Assembly: GCA_029531795.1 (NCBI GenBank) | Contig: JAPEIS010000012.1 | Location: forward strand, 1,178,001 to 1,242,000 | DNA length: 64,000 nucleotides | Source of the DNA: Sclerotinia nivalis | Taxonomy: Eukaryota; Ascomycota; Leotiomycetes; Helotiales; Sclerotiniaceae | Direction of reading: 5' to 3' | Part shown: in pieces, positions 1 through 11,672 of the stretch | How positions within the stretch are numbered: the first letter of the stretch is position 1 | How the letters are laid out: the number at the start of each line of letters is the position of its first letter | The notes under the pieces: generated by a model | What the model was told of the DNA's origin: nothing | Database searches by the model: none | Seen by the model: only the letters and a program-made list of their open reading frames with translations | Position numbers and translations under genes: made by a program

Positions 1-522
1 TTAGGCAGTATCCCAGCCAAGCCTGTACCAGCACCTGTCGAAGCTCCAAAGCCAAAAAAGGCCGCACCAAAGGCAAACACTGGAAAGAAGGTTGCTCCAA
101 CCAAGGGGGCTAAGCCAACTGGTGTTAAGAAGACCGCTGCCCCAAAGAAGAAGTCAACAGTGGCTGCCAAGGTATATAAGATATTGTCATATCTAGGACT
201 ATATATTGATTCTTCTATAGGTTGAAGCTGCTGTAGAGAAGACCGAGGAGGTTGCCGAGAAGGCTGCAGACAAAGTTGAAGAGAAAGTTGAGGAGACCCC
301 TGACGAGGAGACTGCTGAGGAGGCGGTCTCTGAGGAGGCGATCGCTGAGAAGCCGGCGCCAAAGAAGAAGGTATGCCATATACTTCCACATGCTTCAATA
401 TACCCCTAATTTCTTCTTCTATTTTCATCTAATTAACACTGATCTTTCCCCAGGCTCCCGCACCAAAGAAGCCCGTCACCAAGAAGGCCGCTGCCCCAAA
501 GAAACCTGTCGTCAAGGCCTGA
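1..522 (+). CDS. 3' end of a Lys/Ala/Pro-rich protein (partial)
   Basis: This is the C-terminal part of a gene that begins left of the window. Three exons are visible: 1-171, 221-370 and 454-522. Introns 172-220 and 371-453 start GTATAT/GTATGC and end TAG/CAG. Joined, they encode a low-complexity chain: a basic stretch of repeated Ala-Pro-Lys-Lys, then an acidic Glu/Ala stretch (repeated Val-Glu-Glu-Lys type), then a second basic Pro-Lys-Lys stretch ending in Lys-Ala and a TGA stop. The basic-acidic-basic pattern resembles tails of linker-histone-like, nucleolar or microtubule-associated proteins, but composition alone cannot assign a family. Without the N-terminal part no function is claimed. 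That the gene is real is fairly sure, because the frame is kept across two well-formed introns. Confidence 0.7.
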
Positions 523-3500
523 ACAGCAATACCTCTATCAATTTCAACCGCTCTCAAAAACACAGATGGAGGTGTCTCTCACAAGAGCCTTTATAATATA
601 ACAACCCTTTGGATTGACCATACCATCACTCCTACTAGTTGATACCCAATATCTTTGTTCTGAGCGAGCGTTACTTTGGAGTGGATATGAATGTGACCTG
701 GCGTTTCTCAGGCGTTTTCTAGTTTTTCGGTTGAGCGTGGTAATGGTACCATCAATGCTATCATTTAGGGGTATTTTGAGGGATTGTATCTAGATAGTAT
801 CTATGGATGCGTATTTTGGAATAGGGGAGCACTTTTACTTGACCTTTATTTTGGAGAAAGAATCGTGATGAGGGTGATTTGGGAAGAGATAAAGTTTGTT
901 AAATGGGCAGACAATGGATTTAAAGGAAATGTAAATGATTTTATACTGGATGATTTTAGTGCTATCAGTTTGTGTTTGAATTCTGTGATACTTCAAGTGA
1001 AGACCCGCCTCCACCCCTTCATTGGAAGGCGTATGAATCCAGCTGATAATATACTACAAGTCATATCCGCCCTTCCATCTACTTCTATCTGAGTATATGT
1101 CTTGCCGGGCTATTTTCCACAGTTCCAATTCCTGCGTGTTCGAGTCAATATCTCCTCCGCATCTTCTTTCTAGCTACACACTCATATCAGTAATGACCTG
1201 TATTAAAACAGGGTATCCAATAGTCCGGATTGCAATCCAATATGAGAAATTTTTGATATCCTGAATTTATTTGGGATATTTAAATTAGTTGGAATATTCA
1301 AAGTATTTGGAATAATGAATTATATTCGAATATTCAAAGGATTTTAATTATTGAAAGCGTAAATCTAGTCTGCCGGTCCGGATTATTGGGCATCTTGACG
1401 TATATATATATGAAGTTAGATTAGATGTTGAATTATATAAACTCTTTGAATATTTCTCAGGAGCTTTAATTTGGATCTTGGGATTTGGGGTTTGCTCGGT
1501 ATTTGTAATCTTATATGTGGAGGGAGATATTTATCTGAAGTTATGCAGAGCACATAATTATATTGGTTCTTGGTTCGGACGGCAGTTTAGACCTGAAGTA
1601 TCTTGTATACATTTGTAAAGTATGTCTATTTGCAACCTTGAACGTGGCTGCAAGTCTACCAGCTCAACCGCGCAATACCTTTCGCCTGTTTGCCCGTCAT
1701 CTCGGCCACCTTCTCTGCCCCTCGCTTGGTGTTCCACTGCTCCCACTTCGTAACTCCACGTTCCTCTCCAATTCTACCGGAGTAAGCGGAGGAACAGCGC
1801 CATTGTGGCCAATCAATCCGGACACTCGCATTGTATGAGACGGTGAGAGAAAATAGCCTAGGATAACCTAGTTTCCAAAGCCTGTCTTTCTGGCGCCTTA
1901 ACTACACGCTACTCAAAGGCACAAAAACTGTTAGCCATATATCCTACCATGGTGTCTCCTATAAGCACGATAATGAGTCTAATATATCCCCAATTAGCTT
2001 CAATATTCTCGTTCCTGCACGCGAAATCTGTAAACTACTACAAACAGTGAATAACAGCGTGATTGAACGTATATCTGCATGATGGTTTAGCATAACGAAA
2101 TCTTGCAAAGCTGATTCAGGGCGGGAGCACAACACGCGAATACTCGTGTCGGAGGACTTACAATTGGGCTTAGTATTGTAAGGTCTCCCGGTTCTCATCC
2201 GAGGATTTTGTGTTGATGAAATAAATTAGGGCGAGGATTTCGTGAGCACGTTGAAGAAATTCTTGATGTTATCACGGTTCTTTTCTCCACTGGTTGCGGA
2301 CTAGTAAGAGGCGGTTTTTCCAGCAGTGTCATCTTGGGACATAGCAAAGAGTTCAACGGGAGCCATGCGTTCATTAGGGTTTGGGATTACAAGAGGGTAT
2401 GCATCTAATTGTCTATTAACTTTTTGTACGTGAAGTTATGATATAGAGCTATATACTGAACTGCTCCCCGTGATGGCTTGTACATAAACTCGAAGCGGGT
2501 TGCCTTTGCAAAAGCCTATATAACTTAGGAAATAGCACAAGACACCATTAACCTATGACTACTATTTCATGCTTTGTCGAACCAGCATTTTTCATCCAAT
2601 TCAGCTAGGACTTGGCCTTCCTTTTACACTAGCGCGCTAGTGTCGAAGAGAATATTGATTTCTTCTTATTTGGTATTCGCATACCGAACCTGAATTACAA
2701 AGTGTTCAGTTGTAGTATAGTAAACTCGGTCGAACTATTTGTTGGTATTGATTGTATTAGAGCGCGGGGGAGGACCTCTAATTCGCTTGACTGAGGGGAT
2801 GGAAATGTAGAGGAAAATGGGAATCTAGAACTCAAATGAGACAAATATCATATAAAAAAAGCCTACCACTTGTAGCGGAAGAGCAAAGAGGAAGAGAAAT
2901 GCGGGAAAGGCGAAGGAGGCTCACATAGAAAAAGGTAGAGGAATATGGAAACAGGAAATTGCAAGGAACAGGAATACCTTAAAATATGATCTTTGAAAAT
3001 TGCAAGCTAATGGATGACGCAAGAGTAGTTATAAATCCAAATAGGTGAATTTTTATATACCAGGAAATTCAATATCCTAAAATAAATTCACTATTTCTCC
3101 AAGAACTTCTCGACGCCCCTTTTCCACAAGGTTTTTCCATTTCTACTTGTTTAGTTTTCTTTATTCACTGTAGACTGGGCAGATATTGTTATTAAGGGGC
3201 TGGTATGAGAACATATGTAAATATGAATAAAAATTGGAGAAGCTGTGAATACAACAAAGTCAGGTTATGGGGATGGAGGAAAGATTGTTTTTTGGAGGGG
3301 GAAAAGAGTTTGATAGAATTGGTTGCAGAAGTATAAAATGAGGAGCTAATTCATTTATTTATTTATTTTTGTATGTCTAGTGTTGATTATGCTTCATGCT
3401 CTGAGCGGGAATGTGCAAGTAAATTGAGAAAATGCATGGATGAAAGGTTTGGAAATATGAAAAATAAGGAAGGACTCAGACATGAATAGCGGAAATACAG

Positions 3501-3863
3501 AAGAGTACCAGTGAAAGTTTAAAATTTGAAGCTTTTTCTATCTTCAACGATCTAACTTGACCAACTGAGATGGTAAATAATTGAATGTTTAAGTCCTGTT
3601 ACCTCCTTCAAACGCCTAATCCCGAACAGTAAACACCCCATAAGAAAAGTTTGTTGCCTGATATCTATCTATGCACCCATTTTTAACCTTTAATTTCAAG
3701 CTCTTACACCACAATATCCAATTTTTAACACATAAACAAGGAATCAAAATACCAAGATAACATCCAACCATGAATAATCTGTTCCAGCACCGTTCGCGGA
3801 GATCAAATCTCTGAAATATCCATACTCTACCAATACTAATCCAGCCACCAACAACTAATGAGA
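523..3863. other. Long spacer without a supported gene
   Basis: About 3.3 kb of A+T-rich DNA. It begins with the 3' flank of the Lys/Ala/Pro-rich gene and ends at the 3' end of the 230-residue gene. It contains the repeat copy at 1211-1394 and short A+T microsatellites (for example a TTTA run near 3355-3366). Open frames here are short, start mostly at non-ATG codons and show no domain. Near 2215-2385 on the minus strand a short reading frame beginning Met-Ala-Pro-Val-Glu-Leu runs about 20 codons to a stop and might be a gene remnant, but it is too short to support. Confidence 0.6.
1211..1394. repeat. MITE-like 18-bp-periodic repeat, copy A
   Basis: The left edge reads GGTATCCAATAGTCCGGA followed by TTGCAATCC. 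The right edge, read on the minus strand, is GATGCCCAATAATCCGGA, so the two ends are imperfect inverted repeats. Between them lie A+T-rich units of about 18 bp resembling TTCAAAGTATTTGGAATA. The same ends and units recur at 20761-20986 and 25256-25463. There is no coding potential. It is probably a non-autonomous transposon-like element, with no clear target-site duplication. Confidence 0.7.
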
Positions 3864-4556
3864 CTATTTCCCACCCGAATCGCTCATACCACTCATTACC
3901 ATTGGGTGCACATTTGCCTCCTGATGCTTTTCGCTAGCCCATGCTCCAGTTTCAGCAAAAGGGTCAGGACCCCATCCCTTCAATCCAGGCTCCACGTTAC
4001 TTCCAGAGCTACAGAGACTGGAGTTTCCTCGCTTACTCCCTTTCTTGGCCTTCGTCGATGAAGATTTGTGAGCATGGGATGGGTTTTGAGGGGGAGACGA
4101 AAGAGTATATGAAGACTCGTTCTCTGTCAGCCAGGAACGAAGAGGCCATGAGTAGCTTTGGGTAGAGTATGGTTGGTCTTGTGCGAGGTGACCATTGTTC
4201 CAGTTGATGTTGAGATTTTGAAAGTTGTTGCTGATTTCGTGAACAGGAGGTGCTTGATTTGTTGTCAAAGTTGGGGTATATGAAGAACCACATCTCGGGA
4301 TAGAATCTTGATATGTATAGACAGGCTGATCATAGGCAGTGGTCTTTGGCTCCAATATTTGGTTCCTAGGCTGCATGGCCAGGTTTATTCCAGCAGCATG
4401 GATGCCAAGCTCTGAGCAACTGCAATTGACCTCATTGTAGACAGGAGGCCTAGTTTCCGAGATGGGTTTGATACAGTATTGACAGATGATGGTCCAATCA
4501 TCTAGATCATTCTGATAATACTTTTTCCCTTGATGATTATAAGCAGGAGAAGCCAT
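3864..4556 (-). CDS. Hypothetical protein, 230 aa, Ser/Asn/Gln-rich
   Basis: A single open frame of 230 codons starts with ATG at 4556 and ends with TAG at 3864. No family is recognised. The N-terminal third has two closely spaced cysteine pairs (Cys-Gln-Tyr-Cys near residue 25 and Cys-Ser-Cys near 45) that could bind a metal, although the spacing fits no zinc finger I know. The middle is rich in Asn, Gln, Tyr, Pro and Ser and looks disordered. Near residues 155-180 there is a basic Lys-rich stretch (Ser-Ser-Thr-Lys-Ala-Lys-Lys-Gly-Ser-Lys-Arg) that could be a nuclear signal. The length of the frame in A+T-rich DNA and the biased composition favour a real gene. An additional exon upstream cannot be excluded. 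Confidence 0.5.
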   Translation of the reverse strand: MASPAYNHQGKKYYQNDLDDWTIICQYCIKPISETRPPVYNEVNCSCSELGIHAAGINLAMQPRNQILEPKTTAYDQPVYTYQDSIPRCGSSYTPTLTTNQAPPVHEISNNFQNLNINWNNGHLAQDQPYSTQSYSWPLRSWLTENESSYTLSSPPQNPSHAHKSSSTKAKKGSKRGNSSLCSSGSNVEPGLKGWGPDPFAETGAWASEKHQEANVHPMVMSGMSDSGGK

Positions 4557-6273
4557 CTTTAAATGCCGAGGGAACTATCGGAATGTTTAGATATGACGCG
4601 GCTGACAAGGCTTAGGCGAGTAACATACAATGCGGGGTGAGAACGAATGATGAGTGTGATTACCGACGAGGACAGATTGGTGGTTTGCTAAGATAGTATC
4701 CTAGCAATGCGGGGAATGTAGGGGGATCAGTGGTTGGAAGAAATCAAGGCTGAGATGATGTTATAAATATATATATATGAGATGCTTGGCTTGAAGTGCG
4801 AATGTCAATCACAAAGTTTGAAAGTAAAATAGCTTCGTTGATGATAAAGAAAGTGAGAAAATAAGAGGAAAACCAGCTATACTTATAGACCTACTTAGAA
4901 GATTCCCTCACCGCAATACTCGGAATAATCGTGTGCAAAAAGGGCGGCTTGGCTATAGCTTCCTACTCCGTGCATGGCTCTAAGGTTTGTGGTCATCTGG
5001 ATGTGCCCGAACATCGGAGTCCATGAGACTCGACGGGTATCTGCATTATCAGGAACGCACAGCGAACTGCGTGCCGAACTTCTTCCCAACGCCCTACTAC
5101 GCGCAAGGCTGCGATAAAGGAGGAAAGCTGGCGGTTTTGGACTGAGTCAGGCACCAATCATCGAGGCAGTGCTGTCTGCCTCACTTTGCAAGAAACGTAT
5201 GATGATTGGCGCAATTCATCTCCTTCAGTTGCAATTGATGCTCTTTCGAATTGCGAGAGAGGCGAGGTTGGTTGGTTGGTCGGCGTTAGTTATATCATGG
5301 TTGTGCTTATCCTCGGATGACATGAGTTGTCATCAAAATTGGACAAGTTGCTTTATTCCCGTCGACGTCAATTGTCAACTAAAATTATCAAATGTGTTCC
5401 ACTGAGCATCGTGCCCGCTCGCTTTCTCTCTCGTGACCATTTATCCAAAAACTTTCAATCTGTATGGATGTTCTCAATTAGTTTATGCCACGCCTTCAGA
5501 CATCTCGACCTTCGGATCGCCCACAATATCACAATCCGGTACGACAGTATGCATACGGCGCGAAGATACATCAAATGTTCCGCCCCGATACCCAACACTG
5601 CCCCAATAGATCAAGCGAATGGTCGCATCGGAAGTCTTCTTCCAAAGCAAGCACTCGCGGCATGCACCCCGAGTCGCACAGCACCGGCTTACCAGGCGGC
5701 TTTCGTCCGACTGGCTAGGAACTATTCCATTTGGGATCTAACCTCATACTAAAAACTCTAACATATCATGGAGAAGCCTTCTGGTTGTTCCCTGTGCCAA
5801 GTGATTGAGTCAATGAATTCTCGGGAGACGCCGCGATCCGCGTGATATTGAAATGAGACCTTTTTTATGAGGCTGGTCGGTTTGGTTTTGAGCCTCAAAA
5901 TGACGACATTAAGGCTTTCACATGTTATGAGATGTATATTCCCTCGTATACTGTGTTGCAAGTTGCGAGTTGCGTAGATCGCGGACAGGAAGACATAAAT
6001 TCTGCGACCTACAAAGCAGTGTAAGCAGTTACCTAAAAGTACATGAGATGAAGCACACGTATCATGACGGCAATATTGCCGATCAGATATTAGGTTTGAC
6101 CAGTAACCAGCTAGATTTGACAATTCCGACTTTTTATACGAGAGGCAAAAGAGGGCGAAATGTGATCAGTTGTAAAATTATCAAATTCTTCATGCTTTTC
6201 TACCAATGATATCTAATAGAACCTCAGGACAACCTTCTAAACACCTTCATACTCCGTTTTTGAACACCGTTTA
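4557..6273. other. Spacer between the 230-aa gene and erb1
   Basis: This holds the 5' flank of the 230-aa gene and the 3' flank of erb1. A G+C-richer patch at about 5480-5720 keeps two overlapping plus-strand frames open (5327-5752 and 5485-5718). Neither shows a domain, a clear start context or introns, so no gene is called. No tRNA-like structure or transposon end was seen. Confidence 0.5.
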
Positions 6274-8617
6274 TTAAGTCCACAACCTACACGTACCATC
6301 TGCACCAGCACTGACAAGCCATGGCTCCTTTGGATGCCAGTCCACATCCATAACACCCAAGGCACTCTTGACTTTGTGTCCTTTCAAAACCTTCACCGGC
6401 ACGATAGTAGCATTCTCCATAGCATCACTTACAACCTTTCCGTGGAAGATTTGCAAACTACCATCATCACTAGCATCAGCGAATAATGGAAGCCCACCTT
6501 TGTGGTATTTGACAGCTCGGATAGCTTTGTTATGGAAACGCATGGTCTTGTATGGGCGAGTAGAAAGGTCGAGATCATGCCATAAGAGACGACGATCATA
6601 AGAACCAACAATGAGATTATCGCCTCCGGGATGAATATCGAAGGAGGAAATCCAGCGAGCACCGGGTTGAATGATTTTGACCAATTCTTGTTTTTGTAAG
6701 TCGTAACTGCGGATTGTGCGTTGAGTAGCAACAAAGAAAATGGGTCGAGATGGATGGAATTGAGCAGTTTGTGCGATACCGGGAAGACGTCTGAAGGGAA
6801 TCTGCGTGAGATGTTTCGAAAGTGTGTGAATTGCGACGGCGGACTTTTGGGCGGTAGGAGATACAGAGGAAAAGAAGTCACCTCTTCTGTGCCAGGTAAT
6901 GACTTTGACTGTAGATCTAACCGTGATCTTGATCAGTACACCTTCATCTTGTAGACGTGAGCTAGGACGAGCCCAGGTTGCGACAGGCTCTTTCTTTTGC
7001 CCGTTTGCTGTGAGTGCTTGAGTGGCATTTGTTGCATAACCAAACCCAGCATCCAGTAGCTCTCGACTATTGCTTTCAGCAACAGGATCAATTATGGTGG
7101 GTACCATAAGGAATATATCCTCCCCAGCTGCAGCTGAAAGTATGATGGCATCTTTTGCTGGGCGCCACCTCACAACGTTGACCGCCTCCTCGTCTCCTAT
7201 TTGTGCGCTCCAAAGTTGCTTTCCGGTTATAAGTTCCCAAACACGGACAGTGCCATCATCACCACCGCTAGCCAACCATGTTCCGGATGGGTCGATAGCC
7301 AAGCTTCGTACTCTACCTTCATGACCGCGGAACAGTGTCTGCGTGACGGTTGGGAAAGGTTTAAGCTCTTCAGGCTTTGGCAACTTTGGAAGTAAAGAAG
7401 CAGGATCGATATTTAGCCTATTTTTGCGAACTCGCGGTGCCAAATAGAGATCAAGCGAACGTTCGAACCTCTCATTAATAAACTTGTCATATCCTGGTAC
7501 CTTTCGTAAAGAATCATATGCAGTTGGTAGATACTCCTTTTCTCTATCTTCAGGATCTGTAGCTTCCCATTCCTTTCTCTCTGCTTTAGATGGGAGATAC
7601 TCCGGAGGTGGATTGTAACTAAGATCATAACCAGGTGGAGGTGGCTTTGGAGCTGGGATTTTCATGATATGATCTGGTTGAGCCTCCTCGTTCTGCCATA
7701 TATCGTAATGATGTTCCTCCTCCTCGTCTTCGCGCTCTTGTGGTGGTCGGTATGGTAGGATTCTACCTTCTCGAATGGCTCGGACTATCTTCATAACTCG
7801 TTTTGCTTCATGCTTGGATGGCAAGAAACGTCGTTTTGGCTCAGGAGCTGAGCTCAAAGGCATAATCTCCTCGACACCGCTGAAATATGGAACATAATCC
7901 TATATCAAGTCAGTCCTATAACACAATACAAATATCGCAAGAAGTGCTTACAGGATATGGGTCGTAGCCATCTTCAGGAGCCTCATTTGTTTGTATCCTG
8001 TGCAGAACTTCCAATTCCTCTTGAGTCAAGTTGAGAGGTTTACCCGTAGAAGGATCCGTAAGGCCTGTCCATCCCTTCGGTATATCGATACTGTCTAGCA
8101 ATGCATCAAGTGCTTCACCCTTCGCAGGTCGCATAATTTTCTTTCCATTGATATCATATCCAATATGAGGATAAGAGTCGTAAAAAGACAATGGGATATT
8201 TCCAATAGTATTATTTGGCTCTTGAGCATCTGAATCATCTGAGTCGTAAACAGGGTCTATCTCTTCGTAAACGTAACGTTCTCCTCCATTGGCGTCCTTT
8301 ACCACAGTATAGTTGGGCTTATCATCGTCTTCGCCAACACTGTTCTTGCTGAGGGCAGTTCTTGTCCCGGATTGCTCTCCTTCGCCATTCTCTGAGGGTA
8401 CCTCGTCACTATCCAATGCATCGAGTTCCTCCTCATCCAAATCTTCTTCGTCTTCACTATCCTCCTCCGCGGCGCTGTCGTCGGATTCATCTTCACTTTG
8501 CGACAAGATTCCTTCTAAAATTCCATCACCAAATTCTGCTTCAGACTCCACATCGGATATCTCAGGTACATCTCGGGTAACAGCTTTGCGCTTTCGTTGG
8601 TTTGTTGGAGGTGCCAT
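6274..8617 (-). CDS. erb1: Ribosome biogenesis protein Erb1 (BOP1 homologue)
   Basis: Two exons, 7952-8617 and 6274-7899, are separated by a 52-nt intron (donor GTAAGC, acceptor TATAG) and give 763 residues. The N-terminus is strongly acidic (runs of Glu/Asp/Ser around residues 20-80). It is followed by the conserved BOP1 N-terminal block: a Tyr-Asp-Ser-Tyr-Pro-His-Ile-Gly-Tyr segment, then Ala-Glu-Arg-Lys-Glu-Trp and the Pro-rich linker. The C-terminal half is a WD40 propeller, with units such as [10 protein letters not shown] and a last repeat ending Cys-Arg-Leu-Trp-Thr. Erb1 acts with Nop7 and Ytm1 (the PeBoW complex) in the nucleolus in 27S pre-rRNA processing and 60S assembly. Length and domain order are normal. 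It faces the Zn2Cys6 gene across about 296 bp. Confidence 0.96.
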
Positions 8618-8913
8618 TTTGCAATAATTTGGGTATTGTTTACAACCTTGGAGCTTTCCAGATTTTTTTTCCTAGAAAAATTGGTCGAGGGCTTATCGGA
8701 CATTGTTATCTTAGTGTATTTTCTCATCCGGAGACTCTTTCCAATCAGTGTACTATGCATCATGAAGTACTGTAAGAAACATCTATTCAACATCTTTGCA
8801 CTGAATCAAGATCACTTCATTACATTCATTATACTAATTCATAGTTGCATTTCTTTTTTGGTGATTATTGATTATTGTGGTAATGAAACCAGCAGGTAAA
8901 CAAAAAAAGTACT
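8618..8913. promoter_or_regulatory. Shared spacer between erb1 and a Zn2Cys6 gene
   Basis: The start codons of two divergently transcribed genes lie 296 bp apart, so both core promoters must fit here unless they overlap the coding regions. The stretch is A+T-rich. I see no clear TATA box or operator. The bidirectional role is inferred from gene orientation only. Confidence 0.45.
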
Positions 8914-10255
8914 ATGGTAAAACACCGGGCTTGTGATGAGTGCAGTGAGTACCTCAGGACTAGAAAGAATCAACCTTCATACAATGGCTGATTAGATGAA
9001 TGTAGGAGTAAGAAAACTTGCTTGCTCAAAGGACCCAAATGGATGTGGAAGATGTGTGCGGGAACACATAACATGCCATTATTCTGAACAGAAGCCAATG
9101 GGAAGGCCGAGAAAGCGGCAATTCACCGAAACTATTAGAGATGAACCCATCAATGTACAAAACCAGCTACAACCTCTTCCCGATGATGGCACACTACCCC
9201 CTCTCTTTGGCGATGAATTTGACTATTTCGATGGTGCCAACTTTACCGAACCATATTTTACCAATTCGAATTTCAATGAATCTGGAAATGCCCAACAATT
9301 CACACAAACTCTTCCTCTGGACACTCCAAATCCTCTTTGGGCCTCAAATGCAGAACGCGGCCAGGGTATATGGCAGTTCGGAGATGCCGATATACTAGGT
9401 GGTCCTATCGATTTCAGTAATATAGATATGCATAAGTCGAGTGAACCTCAACCTTTAGCCAACCAAGTGCCTGAACTATCAACAGGAGCAAATCCTTCAT
9501 CTTCCTCGCCTAAGGGAAGTGATGGCCCATCTCCAGTTTCAGGCGATAAGTGCAGCTGCTTATCATCAATGTATTTGTCACTTTCAGCACTGCAACAGTT
9601 CCCAAGTGAAATTGATGAAGCTTTAAAGGTCGTTCGTGGCGCCAGTCTTGTGGCATCAAAAGCCATTTGGTGCCCCTCATGTGGTGCGATAGCTTTAATT
9701 TCGCCTATACCTCCTACCGAAGCCTTCCAAAACACGATGCTTATTGGAACCATATTACCCATCATAGCCAATGGGTACGGTCGCTTATTGAAGATGGTTG
9801 ATGAAGCGACTGCTGAGGCCATTGCCAAAGGTCAAACCAAAATCTTTAGATATCGTGATTCCGGTGGATTGTATGAGCATCAGAAGCCACTTGATCAGGC
9901 AGAAAATTGTATCGATGAAGTATTCCTTATGGCAGACAGAGAAATGCAACCAGCAGAGTGGCGAACTACCGTGAGAGCTTTATTGCGAGCCGACATTTAT
10001 GGCCATGAGCAACCTGGATACAAGTATAAGGGGCTAAGAGATATCATCTCCGAGATGGAGCAACGACAGAACGCTCGTCATAACATATTGGATGCACAAG
10101 TAGCAGCTGGTGTGCGATCGCTGGAGCATGACCACTTTCCGAATTTGAAGACCGCAGATTCGACGGCTAAACAATGCTATGGAGGGAGAACAAGAACTTG
10201 TTTGGAGATTCTCAAAATAGCTAAGATGGCTGTAGATAGCATTGTTATTGCATAA
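8914..10255 (+). CDS. Zn2Cys6 transcription factor with AflR-type C-terminal domain
   Basis: A 31-nt first exon (8914-8944) is joined over a 61-nt intron (GTGAGT to TGTAG) to 9006-10255, giving 426 residues. Splicing is needed to complete the zinc cluster near residues 7-34: Cys-Asp-Glu-Cys-Arg-Val-Arg-Lys, then Cys-Ser-Lys, then Cys-Gly-Arg-Cys and a final Thr-Cys. A basic linker follows (Gly-Arg-Pro-Arg-Lys-Arg, an AT-hook-like core). From about residue 190 the sequence is typical of the aflatoxin-regulator C-terminal family: Cys-Ser-Cys-Leu, then Leu-Ser-Ala-Leu, and a Cys-Pro-Ser-Cys pair followed by hydrophobic helices. It is probably a nuclear DNA-binding regulator. Such proteins often sit in secondary-metabolite clusters, but no biosynthetic gene lies nearby, so its targets are unknown. 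Confidence 0.9.
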
Positions 10256-11672
10256 TCAAGAAGTGGTTTGTGATTCGCTTTTGAAATTTTGCTTCGCATA
10301 TTCAAATCAAAGTTGATCATTTAGTTAGTATTCAACTTGGTTTAGATTGTTGTGAGCTTGCTTCATTTATGAATCATAAGCTTCAGTGGACGTTAATTGC
10401 CAACCATTTAATATTCTAAAACTTTATCCTATCTTTCATGCTATCTAGGCAACACAACCACAAAAGTGTTTGATATGCTACCACACTTAAGAATGGAAGG
10501 CAAAGCGGAAGGATAGGTTCATGGTTGCTAATTGGCTCTTGACCACAATCTATTTCGAAAAATGAAGAATCGGGTGAAAGCCTGAGCCAAACACAGTCGC
10601 TTGATTCCTTGATTTGCTGCTCAGACACCTTATTTTTGCAGGTTGATTTGCAGTTCTCTCTTAACGAAATTAGGACGTCCCTCCGAGACATTTAGATGAG
10701 CAATAACGACTGGAATATGCATCAGACAGTGGCGCACTTTCCAAGTCAGTATGCTTTGCAAGAGTGCTGTTTCGTATCCAATTTCCCAGGGATAGAAAAG
10801 AATTCATTCTGAAAAGCAATCATGGTAGAGACATTGAGTTTTACACTTCTCAGTTGTTTGCACTTACACTTGCTTGGGACTAACCCGATACTCAATGCTA
10901 TTTAATTATTACGTATGACATCTTCATGACATTAGGCGTTAGGCAGGGGATGCGACCAGGCGTTTAGATCAGACCTGAACATTCGGAATCCGTGAGAGGC
11001 AGAAGAGATAGATTGAAACAGCCCTCACAAATACTACCTAGTGATTAGGTACTTACCGAACCATGAGCTCTCAAAAAAAAAAATGTTAGCTCTATTCATA
11101 CAAATGTTTGGGCAGGGTGCCGGATAATCTGACTAGCATTTAATATCTAGAAAGTATTAAATATTTGTATGTAATCGAGTACTTGATACTTAGAACCCAA
11201 TACCCTGTATTTAGAAGGTATAAACTATTCAGGAAAGATAATTGAGATATATATAATTTCTTAATTCACCCTCTTTTGTTGATGAACTCAATGTTATGAG
11301 TAGTTTGGTGGAACTGCTTCATCTTTGCTTGATCACAAAAATTGTCTCATTGTTCAATTCACAATCAGACAATGCTTCAATATGCATAAATTCGTAAATT
11401 CGTATCATAATCTAATCTATTTATCCAGCCAATGCAACCATATTCATGTACAGCTCTCACACTCTTCCCTGCCCTCCTATCTTTTGCTCTTATGTCTTTA
11501 CATCCTTAACCAGAATGCCCTAACACTCCGGTCTGTAGTGCAACTGAATCTATTTGAAACAATGAATCTATTCAGACAACGAAATCACTGCTAAAGACCT
11601 TGGCCCTGTTGGCCTCTCAAATACTGAAAGTTCGTTCTTGGTTTGTGAGTCCAGGTCATTGCATAACCTGCC
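10256..11672. other. Spacer between convergent genes
   Basis: This is the 3' flank of both the Zn2Cys6 gene and the HeLo gene. It is A+T-rich. The few open frames (10416-10691 minus, 11325-11594 plus) have no recognisable features. Nothing else is supported. Confidence 0.5.

Noticed and set aside
784..1092. 102-codon plus-strand frame
   Set aside because: It begins at a TTG, has no domain, and lies in the 3' flank of the first gene.
5327..5752. Two overlapping plus-strand frames in a G+C-richer patch
   Set aside because: No domain, no intron support, no convincing start; the two frames compete with each other.
11100..11270. A+T-rich stretch resembling the 18-bp repeat family
   Set aside because: Neither the 18-bp period nor the CCAATAGTCCGGA end could be traced.
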